Notes under the pieces: model-generated | The model's database searches: none | What the model saw: the letters and a program-made list of their open reading frames with translations, nothing else | Told to the model about the DNA's origin: nothing | Translations under genes and position numbers: made by a program | Shown: one piece after another, positions 24,625-35,448 of the stretch | How positions within the stretch are numbered: position 1 is the stretch's first letter | Layout of the letters: each line of letters opens with the position of its first letter | Source of the DNA: Treponema sp. | GTDB taxonomy: Bacteria > Spirochaetota > Spirochaetia > Treponematales > Breznakiellaceae | Assembly (NCBI GenBank): GCA_031274285.1 | Contig: JAISQJ010000019.1 | Location: 1-41,145, forward strand | DNA length: 41,145 nucleotides | Reading direction: 5' to 3'

Positions 24625-26127
24625 TCAGTCCTTTTCGTCCCAAAGCTTCTGTTCCTGCTCTCCCTGAATCTCCGGGTAGGCGGAAAGCATGGGCCGCTGG
24701 GTCTCGCCCCTGCGGCGGGCCAGATAGTTTTTGGTGATGGTAAATACGGTGCCCGACAGGAACACCACGCCGATAAGGTTAGGCAGGGCCATAAGCCCGT
24801 TCAGGGTGTCCGAAATATCCCAGGCCAGGGTAAGTTCCATGGTGGCCCCCACCAGGATAAAGGTGACAAACACCACCTTGTAGATCAGCACCACCTTGGT
24901 CCCAAAGATGTACTCCGTGGCCTTTTCGCCGTAGAAGGACCAGCCCAGGACCGTAGAGAAGGCAAAGAGCAGCACCGCCAGGGAGACGAAGTACCGGGCA
25001 AAGGCATGGAAGCCCACGGCAAAGGCTTCGTTCACCAGGGGGACCCCGGTAAGACCGGTGGCGGTGGAGCCGGAGCAGAGGATGGCAAAGGCGGTAAGGG
25101 TACATACGATAATGGTGTCAAAGAAGACCTCGAAGATCCCCCACATACCCTGAACCACCGGCTCCTTAACGTCCGATGCGGAATGGACCATCACCGAGGA
25201 ACCAAGGCCCGCTTCGTTGGAAAAGACCCCCCGCTTAAAGCCCATGGTGATAGCCTGCCGCATGGCGGCCCCGGCAAAGCCCCCGGCCGCGGCCTGGAAG
25301 CCAAAGGCCCCCTGGAAAATCTGGGCAAGGACCTGGGGTACCAGGGCGATGTTGGTGATAAGGATGTAAAGAGCGCCAATGATGTAGAAAACCGCCATGA
25401 AGGGGACGATCCGTTCGGTCACCTGGGCAATCCGCTTGATTCCCCCGATGATCACCAGCCCCGCCAACAGCGCCAGCACGATGCCGGTGGCCAGGGGCGG
25501 GATGCGGAAGGCATCGTTCATGGCGCTGGCAATGGAGTTCACCTGAGTCATGTTACCGATGCCGAAGGAGGCCAGCATGCAGAACAGGGAAAAGAGAAAG
25601 GCCAGGGGCTTGGCAATGTCCGACAGGAAGGGCTTGGTTTCAAAGCCGTTGGTCACGTGGCTTATGTCCCTAAAGCCGTTGGAGATGTAGTACATGGCCC
25701 CGCCGGTCCACTCCCCATTGATGTTCTTTTTCCGGTAGAAGATACCCAGGACGTTTTCCGCGTAGTTGGTCATCATGCCAAAGAAGGCGGAGACCCACAT
25801 CCAGAACACCGCCCCCGGTCCCCCCAGGGAAATAGCCGTCGCCACCCCCGCGATGTTGCCCGTACCGATAGTCGCGGCCAGGGCGGTGGACAGGGCCTGG
25901 AACTGGGAGATAGCCTTGGTTTCCTTGGTGGACGTTACCGACTTCTTTTTAAAGATCGCCAGCCAAGTTTTATCGTTGGTATCCTTGGCCTCCCGGATTT
26001 GGAAGAAGCCCGTCCGCAAAGTCATGTAGATGCCCGTACAGATGATCAGGGCCAGCATCGGCGGCCCCCAGACCCAACTGTTGATGGCCCCGTTTATCCC
26101 CGTAATCTGGGCAATAAAGCTTTCCAT
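24625..26127 (-). CDS. AGCS-family sodium:alanine/glycine symporter
   Basis: A sodium-coupled amino acid importer of the inner membrane, family substrates alanine or glycine. The characteristic blocks are all seen: LRTGFFQIR near the N-terminus, GTGNIAGVATAISLGGPGAVFWMWVSAFFGM (about 90-120), GFKRGVFSNEAGLGSSVM, and WSFYGEKATEYIFG. About ten or eleven helices are expected over 500 residues, the normal length. AGGAGG lies six bases before the ATG. The gene diverges from paaK across 168 bases which hold an inverted repeat at 26203-26273. Confidence 0.92.
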   Translation of the reverse strand: MESFIAQITGINGAINSWVWGPPMLALIICTGIYMTLRTGFFQIREAKDTNDKTWLAIFKKKSVTSTKETKAISQFQALSTALAATIGTGNIAGVATAISLGGPGAVFWMWVSAFFGMMTNYAENVLGIFYRKKNINGEWTGGAMYYISNGFRDISHVTNGFETKPFLSDIAKPLAFLFSLFCMLASFGIGNMTQVNSIASAMNDAFRIPPLATGIVLALLAGLVIIGGIKRIAQVTERIVPFMAVFYIIGALYILITNIALVPQVLAQIFQGAFGFQAAAGGFAGAAMRQAITMGFKRGVFSNEAGLGSSVMVHSASDVKEPVVQGMWGIFEVFFDTIIVCTLTAFAILCSGSTATGLTGVPLVNEAFAVGFHAFARYFVSLAVLLFAFSTVLGWSFYGEKATEYIFGTKVVLIYKVVFVTFILVGATMELTLAWDISDTLNGLMALPNLIGVVFLSGTVFTITKNYLARRRGETQRPMLSAYPEIQGEQEQKLWDEKD

Positions 26128-26202
26128 ACAAACCTCCTTGCGTTAAGCGGATAATAACCAGAGGCTTAGTATACCTGCAATTTGCCGGTTTGTAATCTAT
26201 TT

Positions 26203-26273
26203 TGTTTCTATGGGTGGCGGGCAGGCCTTGCAGAATTCCCCAATCCATGGTAGTGTATCGTTGTATAGAAACA
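26203..26273. repeat. Spaced inverted repeat in the divergent agcS-paaK region
   Basis: The nine bases TGTTTCTAT (26203-26211) recur as their complement ATAGAAACA (26265-26273), 53 bases apart. They lie between the two divergent start codons and could be paired binding sites for one regulator. A nine-base match in so short a stretch has a rough chance of a few percent, so this is suggestive only. Confidence 0.3.
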
Positions 26274-26295
26274 TTGGCGGCGGTCGGGGGAAGTT

Positions 26296-27531
26296 ATGGA
26301 AATGACCAATGAGTTACTGGCGGGGATTCGGGAATCCATGGCCCATGCCAAAAAAAGCGCCTTTTATACCGGGTTTTTCAAGGGGATAAACCCGGAGGAT
26401 ATAAAAAGCCGGGGGGATTTTGAAAAGCTCCCCTTTACCGGCAAGGAGGAACTCCGGGAGGCCTATCCCCTGGGCCTGCTGGCCGCAGGGGAAGAACAGG
26501 TGGTGCGGATTCATTCATCTTCGGGTACCACCGGGACCCCGGTGATCATCCCCTACACCCGGAAGGATGTGGAAGACTGGGCTCTGATGTTTAAGCGCTG
26601 CTACGAAACTGCGGGGGTTACCCCCCTGGACCGGGTCCACATTACCCCCGGCTACGGGCTGTGGACCGCGGGGATCGGTTTCCAGCTTGGGGCGGAACTG
26701 CTGGGGGCCATGACCATCCCCATGGGGCCGGGGAACACGGACAAGCAGATCAAGATGATGGAAGACCTGGGCTCCACGGTGCTCTGCGCCACTTCTTCTT
26801 ACGCCCTGCTTTTGGCGGAGGAGATTGAGAAACGGAAGCTGCGGGACAGGATCCGCCTGAGGAAGAGCCTTATCGGGTCGGAGCGCTGGGGGGAAAAGAT
26901 GCGGAAGCGTATCGCCGCGGAACTGGGGGTGGAACTCTACGACATCTACGGCCTTACGGAGATCTACGGCCCCGGCATCGGCATTAGCTGCCCCCATGCC
27001 TGCGGCATGCACCTGTGGACCGATTACCTGTACTACGAGATCATCAACCCCCACACCGGGGCCCAGGTAGGTCCCGGCGAGATCGGCGAACTGGTGATCA
27101 CCACCCTCTGTAAGGAAGGGGCCCCCCTTATCCGCTACCGTACCCGCGACCTTACCAGGGAGATTTCCGGCGACTGTCCCTGCGGCAGCCCCTTTCCCCG
27201 GATCGATACCCTGATCGGCCGTTCCGACGACATGGTCAAGGTGAAGGGGGCCATGATCTACCCCGGCAAGATTGACGAATTCCTGGCCGGCGTCCCCGAT
27301 GTGTCCAGCGAGTACCAGATTCAGATCGATCACCTGAACGGCCGGGACATTCTGAACCTCCTGTTCGAGACTCCCCTTAACGGGGCGGAGGAACGGAAAA
27401 ACCTGGAAAAGATCGTGGAGGAGGCCTTTAAGGAGCGGATTGGCATCACCCCCAAGCCCAAGGCCGTGGGCATGGGAGAACTCCCCCGGAGCGAGAAAAA
27501 ATCCACCAGGATCTTTGACAACCGCTACTAA
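26296..27531 (+). CDS. paaK: Phenylacetate-CoA ligase
   Basis: An AMP-forming ligase that activates phenylacetate, or in anaerobes a related arylacetate such as indoleacetate, to its CoA ester. The adenylation motif SSSGTTGTP is at 74-82; YDIYGLTEIYGPGIG, RYRTRDLTR and GRSDDMVKVKGAMIYP follow in the usual order, with the C-terminal lysine region RSEKKSTRI. Length (411) is slightly below the common 430. The start has a GGGGGAAG signal close to the ATG. IorAB, encoded 9 kb upstream, produces arylacetyl-CoA, the same class of compound; running in reverse the ligase could recover ATP from it, as described for archaeal aryl-CoA synthetases of another family. Confidence 0.9.
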   Translation: MEMTNELLAGIRESMAHAKKSAFYTGFFKGINPEDIKSRGDFEKLPFTGKEELREAYPLGLLAAGEEQVVRIHSSSGTTGTPVIIPYTRKDVEDWALMFKRCYETAGVTPLDRVHITPGYGLWTAGIGFQLGAELLGAMTIPMGPGNTDKQIKMMEDLGSTVLCATSSYALLLAEEIEKRKLRDRIRLRKSLIGSERWGEKMRKRIAAELGVELYDIYGLTEIYGPGIGISCPHACGMHLWTDYLYYEIINPHTGAQVGPGEIGELVITTLCKEGAPLIRYRTRDLTREISGDCPCGSPFPRIDTLIGRSDDMVKVKGAMIYPGKIDEFLAGVPDVSSEYQIQIDHLNGRDILNLLFETPLNGAEERKNLEKIVEEAFKERIGITPKPKAVGMGELPRSEKKSTRIFDNRY

Positions 27532-27582
27532 TTTTGAAGCTAAGCTTTTAAAGCTAAAATGCGTGCTTCAATCTTTCAAAAT
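27531..27582. repeat. Nested palindromes between paaK and cstA
   Basis: Three nested elements share this short, A+T-rich gap: ATTTTGAA (27531-27538) with TTCAAAAT (27575-27582), TTGAAGC (27534-27540) with GCTTCAA (27565-27571), and the near-perfect palindrome 27543-27555. Together they could form a cruciform-like stem that ends the paaK transcript or controls cstA. A possible -10 box (TAGAAT, 27590-27595) lies just after. Confidence 0.4.
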
Positions 27583-27604
27583 TTAGTTGTAGAATCCCCT
27601 GGTC

Positions 27605-29319
27605 ATGAATGGTCTTACCCTGCTCATCATCGCGGCTGTGGTGCTGACGGCTGCGTATCTCCTCTACGGCCGTTTTCTGGCCCGGTCCTGGGGCATCGAT
27701 CCGGCTAAAAAGACTCCGGCCCGGGAGTTCGAGGATGGGACGGAGTACGTTCCCAGTACCCCGGCGGTGGTATTTGGCCATGAATTTGCTTCTATCGCCG
27801 GGGCAGGGCCCATCAACGGCCCTATTATCGCCGCCATGTTCGGTTGGCTCCCGGTGCTGCTCTGGCTCCTCTTTGGGACCGTTTTTTTCGGCGCCGCCCA
27901 CGACTTTGCCGCCCTGTACACTTCGGTGCGGAACAAGGGGAAGTCCATCGGCCATGTGATAGAGCTCTACGTGGGCAAGACCGGGAAACGGCTTTTCCTC
28001 ATCTTTATCTGGCTTTTTTCCATCCTTATCGCCGGGGCTTTTGCGGATATTGTGGCCGGTACCTTTGCGGGCTTTGACCCGCAGGGCCTGGAGATAAAAA
28101 CCAACGCCAGGGTAGCAAGCGCCTCCCTGCTCTTTGTGGCCGCAGCCCTGGGGCTGGGGCTTTTGATTCGCCGGCGGAAGGCGTCGGACCTGGCCAGCGG
28201 GATTATCGCGGTGGATCTGCTCATCTTCTGCATCGTGCTGGGGCTTTTCTTCCCCATTTTTCTGCCCAAGGGGCTTTGGCTTGTCCTGGTATTCGGCTAT
28301 ATTTTTATTGCCTCCGTGGTCCCCGTGTGGCTCCTGGGCCAGCCCCGTAATTACCTGAATTTCTTCCTGCTTATCGCCATGATCCTGGCGGCCTTTATCG
28401 GCGTGGTTTTTACCCGGCCGGAAATTTCCATCCCCCCCTTTACGGGTTTTGTGGTGAACGGAAACTACCTGTTTCCCGGCCTTTTTATCACCATCGCCTG
28501 CGGGGCTATCTCCGGGTTTCACAGCCTGGTGGCCACGGGTTCGGTATCAAAGCAGATCGACAACGAGCGGTACATGCTCCCCATTTCCTACGGGGCCATG
28601 CTGCTGGAAACCCTGGTGGCCATCCTTGCCCTTATCGCCGTGGGCTCCCTTGCCAAGGACGGGGTTCTGCCCGGAGGGACGCCGACCCTTATCTTTGCCA
28701 CCGCGGTCTCCGGCTTTCTCCACCAGTTGGGGCTCCCCAGCGATGTTTCGTTTTCGATAGTGTCCCTGGCGGTTTCCTCCTTTGTGCTTACCACCCTGGA
28801 TACGGTGGCCCGGCTGGGCCGGCTTTCCTTTCAGGAACTCTTTGCCGGGGATAAGGAATCCGGCGTTGGGGCCGACCGTTCCCCCGGTAAGGGCCCGGCG
28901 CGGATTTCCGCCATCCTGCAATGGGTCATGGGCAGCAAGGCCGCCTCCGCCTTTTGTACCCTGCTGCCGGCCTACCTTTTGGCGATCCTGGGCTACCAGA
29001 ATATCTGGGCCCTCTTTGGCGCGGCAAACCAGCTTTTGGCCGCCCTTACCCTTCTTGCCTGCGCCCTTTTCCTCAAGCGGAATTCCCGCAAAATAGTAAT
29101 GCTGGCCCTTCCGACCGCGATCATGCTGATAGTTACCTATTCTTCCCTGGTTCTGACCATAAAAACAAAAATAGAACGCGTGGTTTCCGGCAATTTTGAC
29201 CTGGGGGTGGACGGCATGCAGCTTGTTATCGCCCTGGCCCTGCTTATCTTAGGAATCCTGGTGGGCATTTCCTGCGTGATAAAATTATTTTCAAAAGAAC
29301 AGTCCCCCAGGGCTAGGCC

Positions 29320-29323
<4 letters not shown>
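27605..29323 (+). CDS. cstA: CstA-family carbon-starvation transporter
   Basis: An inner-membrane transporter of the CstA/BtsT family, whose E. coli members take up pyruvate or peptides. About 15 hydrophobic segments are visible. Conserved blocks include [17 protein letters not shown] (about residues 58-75), the [23 protein letters not shown] loop and [16 protein letters not shown] (about 302-317). Length is 572, shorter than E. coli CstA (about 700) and typical of the compact forms. No Shine-Dalgarno is clear, and the possible -10 box lies nine bases before the ATG. The stop overlaps the start of a hybrid histidine kinase, which points to co-expression of transporter and sensor. Confidence 0.9.
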
Positions 29324-31484
<2,161 letters not shown>

Positions 31485-31488
<4 letters not shown>

Positions 31489-31919
31489 ATAAAGTACATG
31501 AAAGATTCTTCGGGATCGGCGCCGCAGACCACCGCGGAAAGGGGCTTTTTGTCGATTACCCGGGCGATCCCCTCGTTCATCCGGTCGAACACGGCGGTCC
31601 TGATGCAGCGCTGGAGGGGGTTTTCCGGGCTGTCCGGCAGGGGCGGGTCTACCACCAGCATATCCCCTTCCAGTACCCGCAGCACGTCCCCCAGGATAAT
31701 TTCATTGGCCGGCCGGGCCAGGGCATAGCCCCCGGAGGCGCCCTTGACGGACCTGATAAAGCCGGAGCGCCGCAGTAATATGGCCACCTGTTCCAGGTAG
31801 CGGATCGATATGCCTTTCCGCGCCGCCGCGGCCGCCAGGGGCACATGGGATTCCCCCGCATGCTCGGCCAGATCGATAAGGAGTCTGATGCCATAACGGC
31901 CCCGGGTGGATATTTTCAT
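31485..31919 (-). CDS. Rrf2-family transcriptional regulator lacking cluster cysteines
   Basis: A winged-helix regulator of the Rrf2 family, 144 residues. The pattern [51 protein letters not shown] and [12 protein letters not shown] is typical. Only two cysteines are present (C105 and C132), not the three-cysteine group of IscR, so it more resembles CymR-type members that sense cysteine status through a partner. It starts within the stop of the second Rrf2 gene (four-base overlap), and its stop overlaps the stop of the convergent hybrid kinase by three bases. The tight link with the PLP enzyme suggests control of sulfur amino acid metabolism. Confidence 0.88.
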
Positions 31920-32347
31920 ATCGTGTACTCCATCTGATCCATGGTTTCATAGAAATGTACCAGGTCCCTTAGGCTCACGGAATCCGCGCAGCCGGCGATC
32001 TCATGGTACAGTTCCACCCAGGTCTGCCGGGACCCGCAGCGCCTGCGGAGGGGGCAGACATTGACGCTGATACATTCCACCGGCTCCAGGGACCCCTCGA
32101 CGGCCCGCAGGATGTCCCCCACGGAGATACGGTCAGGATTTTTCCCCGGCACATAACCGCCCTGGGGGCCCCGGATGCCCTGTACAATCCCCGCCTTTCT
32201 AAGGGGGATAAAGAGCTGCTCCAGGTAGCCTTCGGAGATGCCCGTATTTTCCGCAATGGTCCGGGTGCTGGCATACACCCCCTTGGGCAGCAGGGCCATG
32301 TAGAGGAGGGCTTCCAGGGAATAACGTCCCTTGGTAGAAATTCTCAT
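31916..32347 (-). CDS. Rrf2-family regulator with IscR-like cysteines
   Basis: A second Rrf2 regulator, 143 residues. Winged-helix features are clear: MRISTKGRYSLEALLYMALL, TGISEGYLEQLFIPLRKAGIVQGIRGPQGGYV, ISVGDILRAVEG. It carries C92, C98 and C104, the same positions that hold the [2Fe-2S] cluster in E. coli IscR; the fourth IscR ligand, H107, is replaced by R107 here. It may therefore sense iron-sulfur or redox state. The start overlaps the stop of the PLP-enzyme gene (ATGA), and its stop overlaps the first codon of the other Rrf2 gene, so all three are translationally coupled. Confidence 0.88.
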   Translation of the reverse strand: MRISTKGRYSLEALLYMALLPKGVYASTRTIAENTGISEGYLEQLFIPLRKAGIVQGIRGPQGGYVPGKNPDRISVGDILRAVEGSLEPVECISVNVCPLRRRCGSRQTWVELYHEIAGCADSVSLRDLVHFYETMDQMEYTI

Positions 32348-33534
32348 AGCTTACTCCCGTCAGGCGGAACCCGTTTTTTACATTGTTCAAGGGCGGCGTC
32401 CAGGTCCGCGATAATATCCCCGGCCTTCTCAATACCCACGGAAAGCCTCATAAGCCGGTGGTTTACCCCCGCGGCTATTCTCATCTCCTCCGGTATGGCG
32501 GAATGGGTCTGCACCAGGGGATAGGTGATGAGGGATTCTACGCCCCCTAAACTTTCAGCAAAGAGGATGAGGGATACGCTCCGCAGTATTATGGGTACAT
32601 CGGCGGGATCTTTCAGGTAAAAGGAAACCATGCCGCCGTGGCCCCGGGCCTGGGATTGGGACAGCCGGTACTGGGGGTGGTCTTCAAAGCCGGTGTAGAA
32701 TACCTTTTCTACCCGTTCATGGCCCCGCAGGAATTCCGCCGCGCTCCGGCCGTTCTGTTCATGCCGTTCCATCCGCAGGGCCAGGGTCTTGATGCCCCGC
32801 AGGGTAAGCCAACTGTCAAAGGGGCTCAGGCTTGCCCCTTCGCTCTTCTGGATATTCCGCAGCCTTTCTTCCAGATCATCACGGGAATGAACCAGGAAGC
32901 CCGAAAGGGTATCGTTGTGCCCCCCCAGGTACTTAGTTCCGCTGTGAACCACGAGGTCCGCCCCCAGACTGAGGGGATTCTGAAAATAGGGGGAGAGGAA
33001 GGTGTTGTCCACCGCCAGGATCCCCCCCTGCCTGTGGATGAGCTCGGCGGCCAAGCGGATATCCGTCACCTTCATCATGGGGTTAGAGGGGGTCTCGATA
33101 AAGACAGCCTTTGTTTCATCCCTCATGGCGGCCTTCAGTTTGTCCACATCGCTGGTGTCGATCCAGGAAAAGGAAAAGCCGTACTGCTGGTAAAATTCGC
33201 TGAAAAGCCGGTAGGTCCCGCCGTAGAGGTCCTCTGAAACCAGGATATGGTCCCCCGGCTTGAAGAGTTTGATGAACGCGGAGATTGCCCCCATGCCGCT
33301 GGAAAAGGCAAGGCCGTAGCTCCCCCCCTCCAGGCGGGCCAGGGTTTTCTCCAGTTCCGTTCTGGTAGGATTGGTCCCCCGGCTGTAATCAAAACCCGTA
33401 CTTTCCCCCAGGCCCGGATGCCTAAAGGTGGAACTCTGGTAAATGGGAACACATACGGCGCCGGTAAGGGGGTCAAAAGGGCTTCCCCCGTGTACCGCCA
33501 AGGTATCCAGGGACAGGGCTGTCTCGCGCTTCAC
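32344..33534 (-). CDS. Cys/Met-metabolism PLP enzyme (cystathionine gamma-synthase/lyase type)
   Basis: A cytosolic PLP enzyme of trans-sulfuration: cystathionine gamma-synthase, cystathionine lyase or O-acetylhomoserine thiolyase. The PLP lysine is K201 in SGTKYLGGHND; Y50 and R52 (YSRGTNPTR) contact the phosphate across the dimer, and SLGGVESLI near 330 and DNTFLSPY at 176-183 fit the family. Closest remembered resemblance is to MetI/MetC-type proteins of Firmicutes; the reaction cannot be fixed from sequence. The start is GTG at 33534, with AGGAG six bases upstream. A promoter candidate (33557-33585) precedes it. No S-box leader fits in the 61 bases upstream. Two Rrf2 regulators follow, each overlapping by four bases. 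Confidence 0.87.
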   Translation of the reverse strand: MKRETALSLDTLAVHGGSPFDPLTGAVCVPIYQSSTFRHPGLGESTGFDYSRGTNPTRTELEKTLARLEGGSYGLAFSSGMGAISAFIKLFKPGDHILVSEDLYGGTYRLFSEFYQQYGFSFSWIDTSDVDKLKAAMRDETKAVFIETPSNPMMKVTDIRLAAELIHRQGGILAVDNTFLSPYFQNPLSLGADLVVHSGTKYLGGHNDTLSGFLVHSRDDLEERLRNIQKSEGASLSPFDSWLTLRGIKTLALRMERHEQNGRSAAEFLRGHERVEKVFYTGFEDHPQYRLSQSQARGHGGMVSFYLKDPADVPIILRSVSLILFAESLGGVESLITYPLVQTHSAIPEEMRIAAGVNHRLMRLSVGIEKAGDIIADLDAALEQCKKRVPPDGSKL

Positions 33535-33556
33535 ATCTAACTCCTAGCTGAATTGT

Positions 33557-33585
33557 AGGATATTAGAAAGCGGGAGTTCTGACAA
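33557..33585 (-). promoter_or_regulatory. Candidate promoter of the PLP-enzyme/Rrf2 operon
   Basis: On the minus strand TTGTCA (33585-33580) is followed after 17 bases by TATCCT (33562-33557), giving a leader of about 17-20 bases before the GTG start. The gap to the upstream operon is only 61 bases, so the promoter has little other space. Confidence 0.45.
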
Positions 33586-33595
33586 GACCGGCGGA

Positions 33596-35437
33596 CTATA
33601 GGTCTGTTTTCCCGCTAAAAAACGCATTGGTATATGATTTACCGCCCAATCTTCTGATACCCTCCAGCCTAAACGATGTGGGCCATGCGACCAGCCATTC
33701 ATAGGCAGCACCCATCATACCCTGACGGGTTATCTGGTAGGCCTCACTCTGGCTACCCCTGGGTCGTTTGCGGCCGTTAACCACCAATGTCCCATCTGAT
33801 ACGCCCTGGCAGCCATTCCGCCATATGGCCTGAGCCCTTTCCCACCACCGTATCTCACCTGAAGCTTCCCAGAGGCTTATGAGATCGGGTACATATGACA
33901 GGGCATAGGGGTCCATGCCCATGTGCACAACAGATACCATGGTCCCCCCATGGGTGTCAAACTGAAGAGACGTTAATGCTGATTCCGGGTTAAAACGAAT
34001 GGTATACGCATACTGCCATGTACAGAGATACCATGCGGCATATTTTGCCTTTTCGATCCACTGCATGTCATGGGTAGCTTTATGCAACATCATTGCACCC
34101 TTTAACAAGGGAATTCCCGATTCCTTGTCAATAGAATATATATCAAGCGCCCCTGCGGTAGTGAAGCCGTAATCGGTCAATTCCTTATAGTAATATGCAT
34201 AGGCATTTTCTGCGGCCTGGAGATAGCGATTACCATGACCTTTCATATACGCCATAACAAGGGGCGGTACTAGGAAAGCCCCCACAGTACCTTCCCTTAC
34301 GGCTACCGTACCGTCCGATTTCCAGCATTTTGCGAAGCATCCGTTATGCTCCTGGTGGGAAATGGCAAAATCACATATTTCAAGTGCCGCCTGGCGATAA
34401 GGTTCCGGCGCCTTGCCGGATTGTAGTGCCAGTTTTTCCGCTTCAAAAAAGGCAAGTCCTGCAGTACCTAGATTACACGCTTCAAGATAGCGGTCCTGTC
34501 CAGGGTCATAGTAGCTGTGTATAACCTCCACGGGTAGATGTGCATAATGAATCCAGCTATCTAAGACCGAAAAACCTTTGTCAATCAAGGAAACATCGCC
34601 CCTACGATTGCCCTCCCATACAAGGGCGTTCGCAAGCATTGCATTCTGTCCGCACCAGCCGATCTCATATTTGTTTGATTTACGCTTTCCCCAAGAGCAG
34701 GTTTCATTGTTCCATGCAAGTCCGATATTAAATCCGCAGAATCCATTATTCTCTTTTGTATAGAGTGTTTCGGCGTATGCCGTACCAAGTTTTATTACTT
34801 CTTCCTGATTGAGCGGCATGGACCTATTAAGACGATTTAGTGCCCAAGCTGTATCAAATGCTTTGCGGTAGCCTTGTTTTCTTGGCTGGGCCTTGTCAAA
34901 TATTACCCATGCAGTAAATTCCTTTCTCATCTCCATAGTCGCATAATAAGGATCACCATAATAGTAATGTTGCAGTGTGTATGGTGACTCTTCCTCCGGC
35001 CACTTTACAAGGTGGATGATATTGCCGTTATCCTCATATATTGAACAACAATTATTGTCATTTGGAGCGGAGAACACCGATAGAGACCAGTCAATTCCAC
35101 CGATGACACCTTCCGAGTGCGTCATTGCCGGGATAGTTGATCTATGAAAGGCGTAACGCCACGGGATGCCTTCATAACGATCTCCCTCGTATTCGCAGAA
35201 TGTTCCGAACCCATTACCATTGTAGTTGCAGCCTGGGACCATTTTAAAGAACGGCCTGTAGGCTCCCATCACTACTAGGTCCATGTGTTTGTTCCCATTG
35301 CCTGTCCTGTCTAAACGGTATACACCGTTACCCTCAACGGTGAGGGTGTCTCTATATCCAGATAGACCAACAATCCGGGCAATCTCATATCCATGTTCGA
35401 TAAACAGATGATCATCACCTCTTCTTTGTATTTCCAT
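33596..35437 (-). CDS. Unassigned enzyme, paralogue 2 of a tandem pair, with ABC importer
   Basis: I do not recognise a named family. The 613-residue protein aligns with its neighbour along most of its length. The first 190 residues look beta-rich and share a pattern (YNGNxxG, then EYxGxxYxGxP, then HRSxxPA). From about 210 the repeated helix and aromatic layout (YEIGWCGQN at 257-265, CNLGTAGL at 321-328, SIDKESGIPLLKG at 435-447, DTHGGT near 495) resembles a six-hairpin (alpha/alpha)6-toroid glycosidase or lyase. No signal peptide, so probably cytosolic. ATG 35437 follows AGGGGAA eight bases earlier; an upstream in-frame ATG (35467) lies inside the paralogue. It ends the ABC operon. Confidence 0.75.
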   Translation of the reverse strand: MEIQRRGDDHLFIEHGYEIARIVGLSGYRDTLTVEGNGVYRLDRTGNGNKHMDLVVMGAYRPFFKMVPGCNYNGNGFGTFCEYEGDRYEGIPWRYAFHRSTIPAMTHSEGVIGGIDWSLSVFSAPNDNNCCSIYEDNGNIIHLVKWPEEESPYTLQHYYYGDPYYATMEMRKEFTAWVIFDKAQPRKQGYRKAFDTAWALNRLNRSMPLNQEEVIKLGTAYAETLYTKENNGFCGFNIGLAWNNETCSWGKRKSNKYEIGWCGQNAMLANALVWEGNRRGDVSLIDKGFSVLDSWIHYAHLPVEVIHSYYDPGQDRYLEACNLGTAGLAFFEAEKLALQSGKAPEPYRQAALEICDFAISHQEHNGCFAKCWKSDGTVAVREGTVGAFLVPPLVMAYMKGHGNRYLQAAENAYAYYYKELTDYGFTTAGALDIYSIDKESGIPLLKGAMMLHKATHDMQWIEKAKYAAWYLCTWQYAYTIRFNPESALTSLQFDTHGGTMVSVVHMGMDPYALSYVPDLISLWEASGEIRWWERAQAIWRNGCQGVSDGTLVVNGRKRPRGSQSEAYQITRQGMMGAAYEWLVAWPTSFRLEGIRRLGGKSYTNAFFSGKTDL

Positions 35438-35448
35438 ACAATATTCCC

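Noticed and set aside
25006-26154. 382-codon plus-strand frame opposite the AGCS symporter
   Set aside because: Antisense to a well-supported gene, with charged low-complexity protein sequence and no ribosome binding site.
27554-28522. 322-codon minus-strand frame opposite cstA
   Set aside because: Antisense shadow of a membrane protein gene; the translation is highly charged with repeated Gly, Lys and Gln and no domain.
33535-33595. S-box or other sulfur riboswitch before the PLP enzyme
   Set aside because: Only 61 bases separate the operons, too few for an S-box, and no K-turn or terminator stem is visible.
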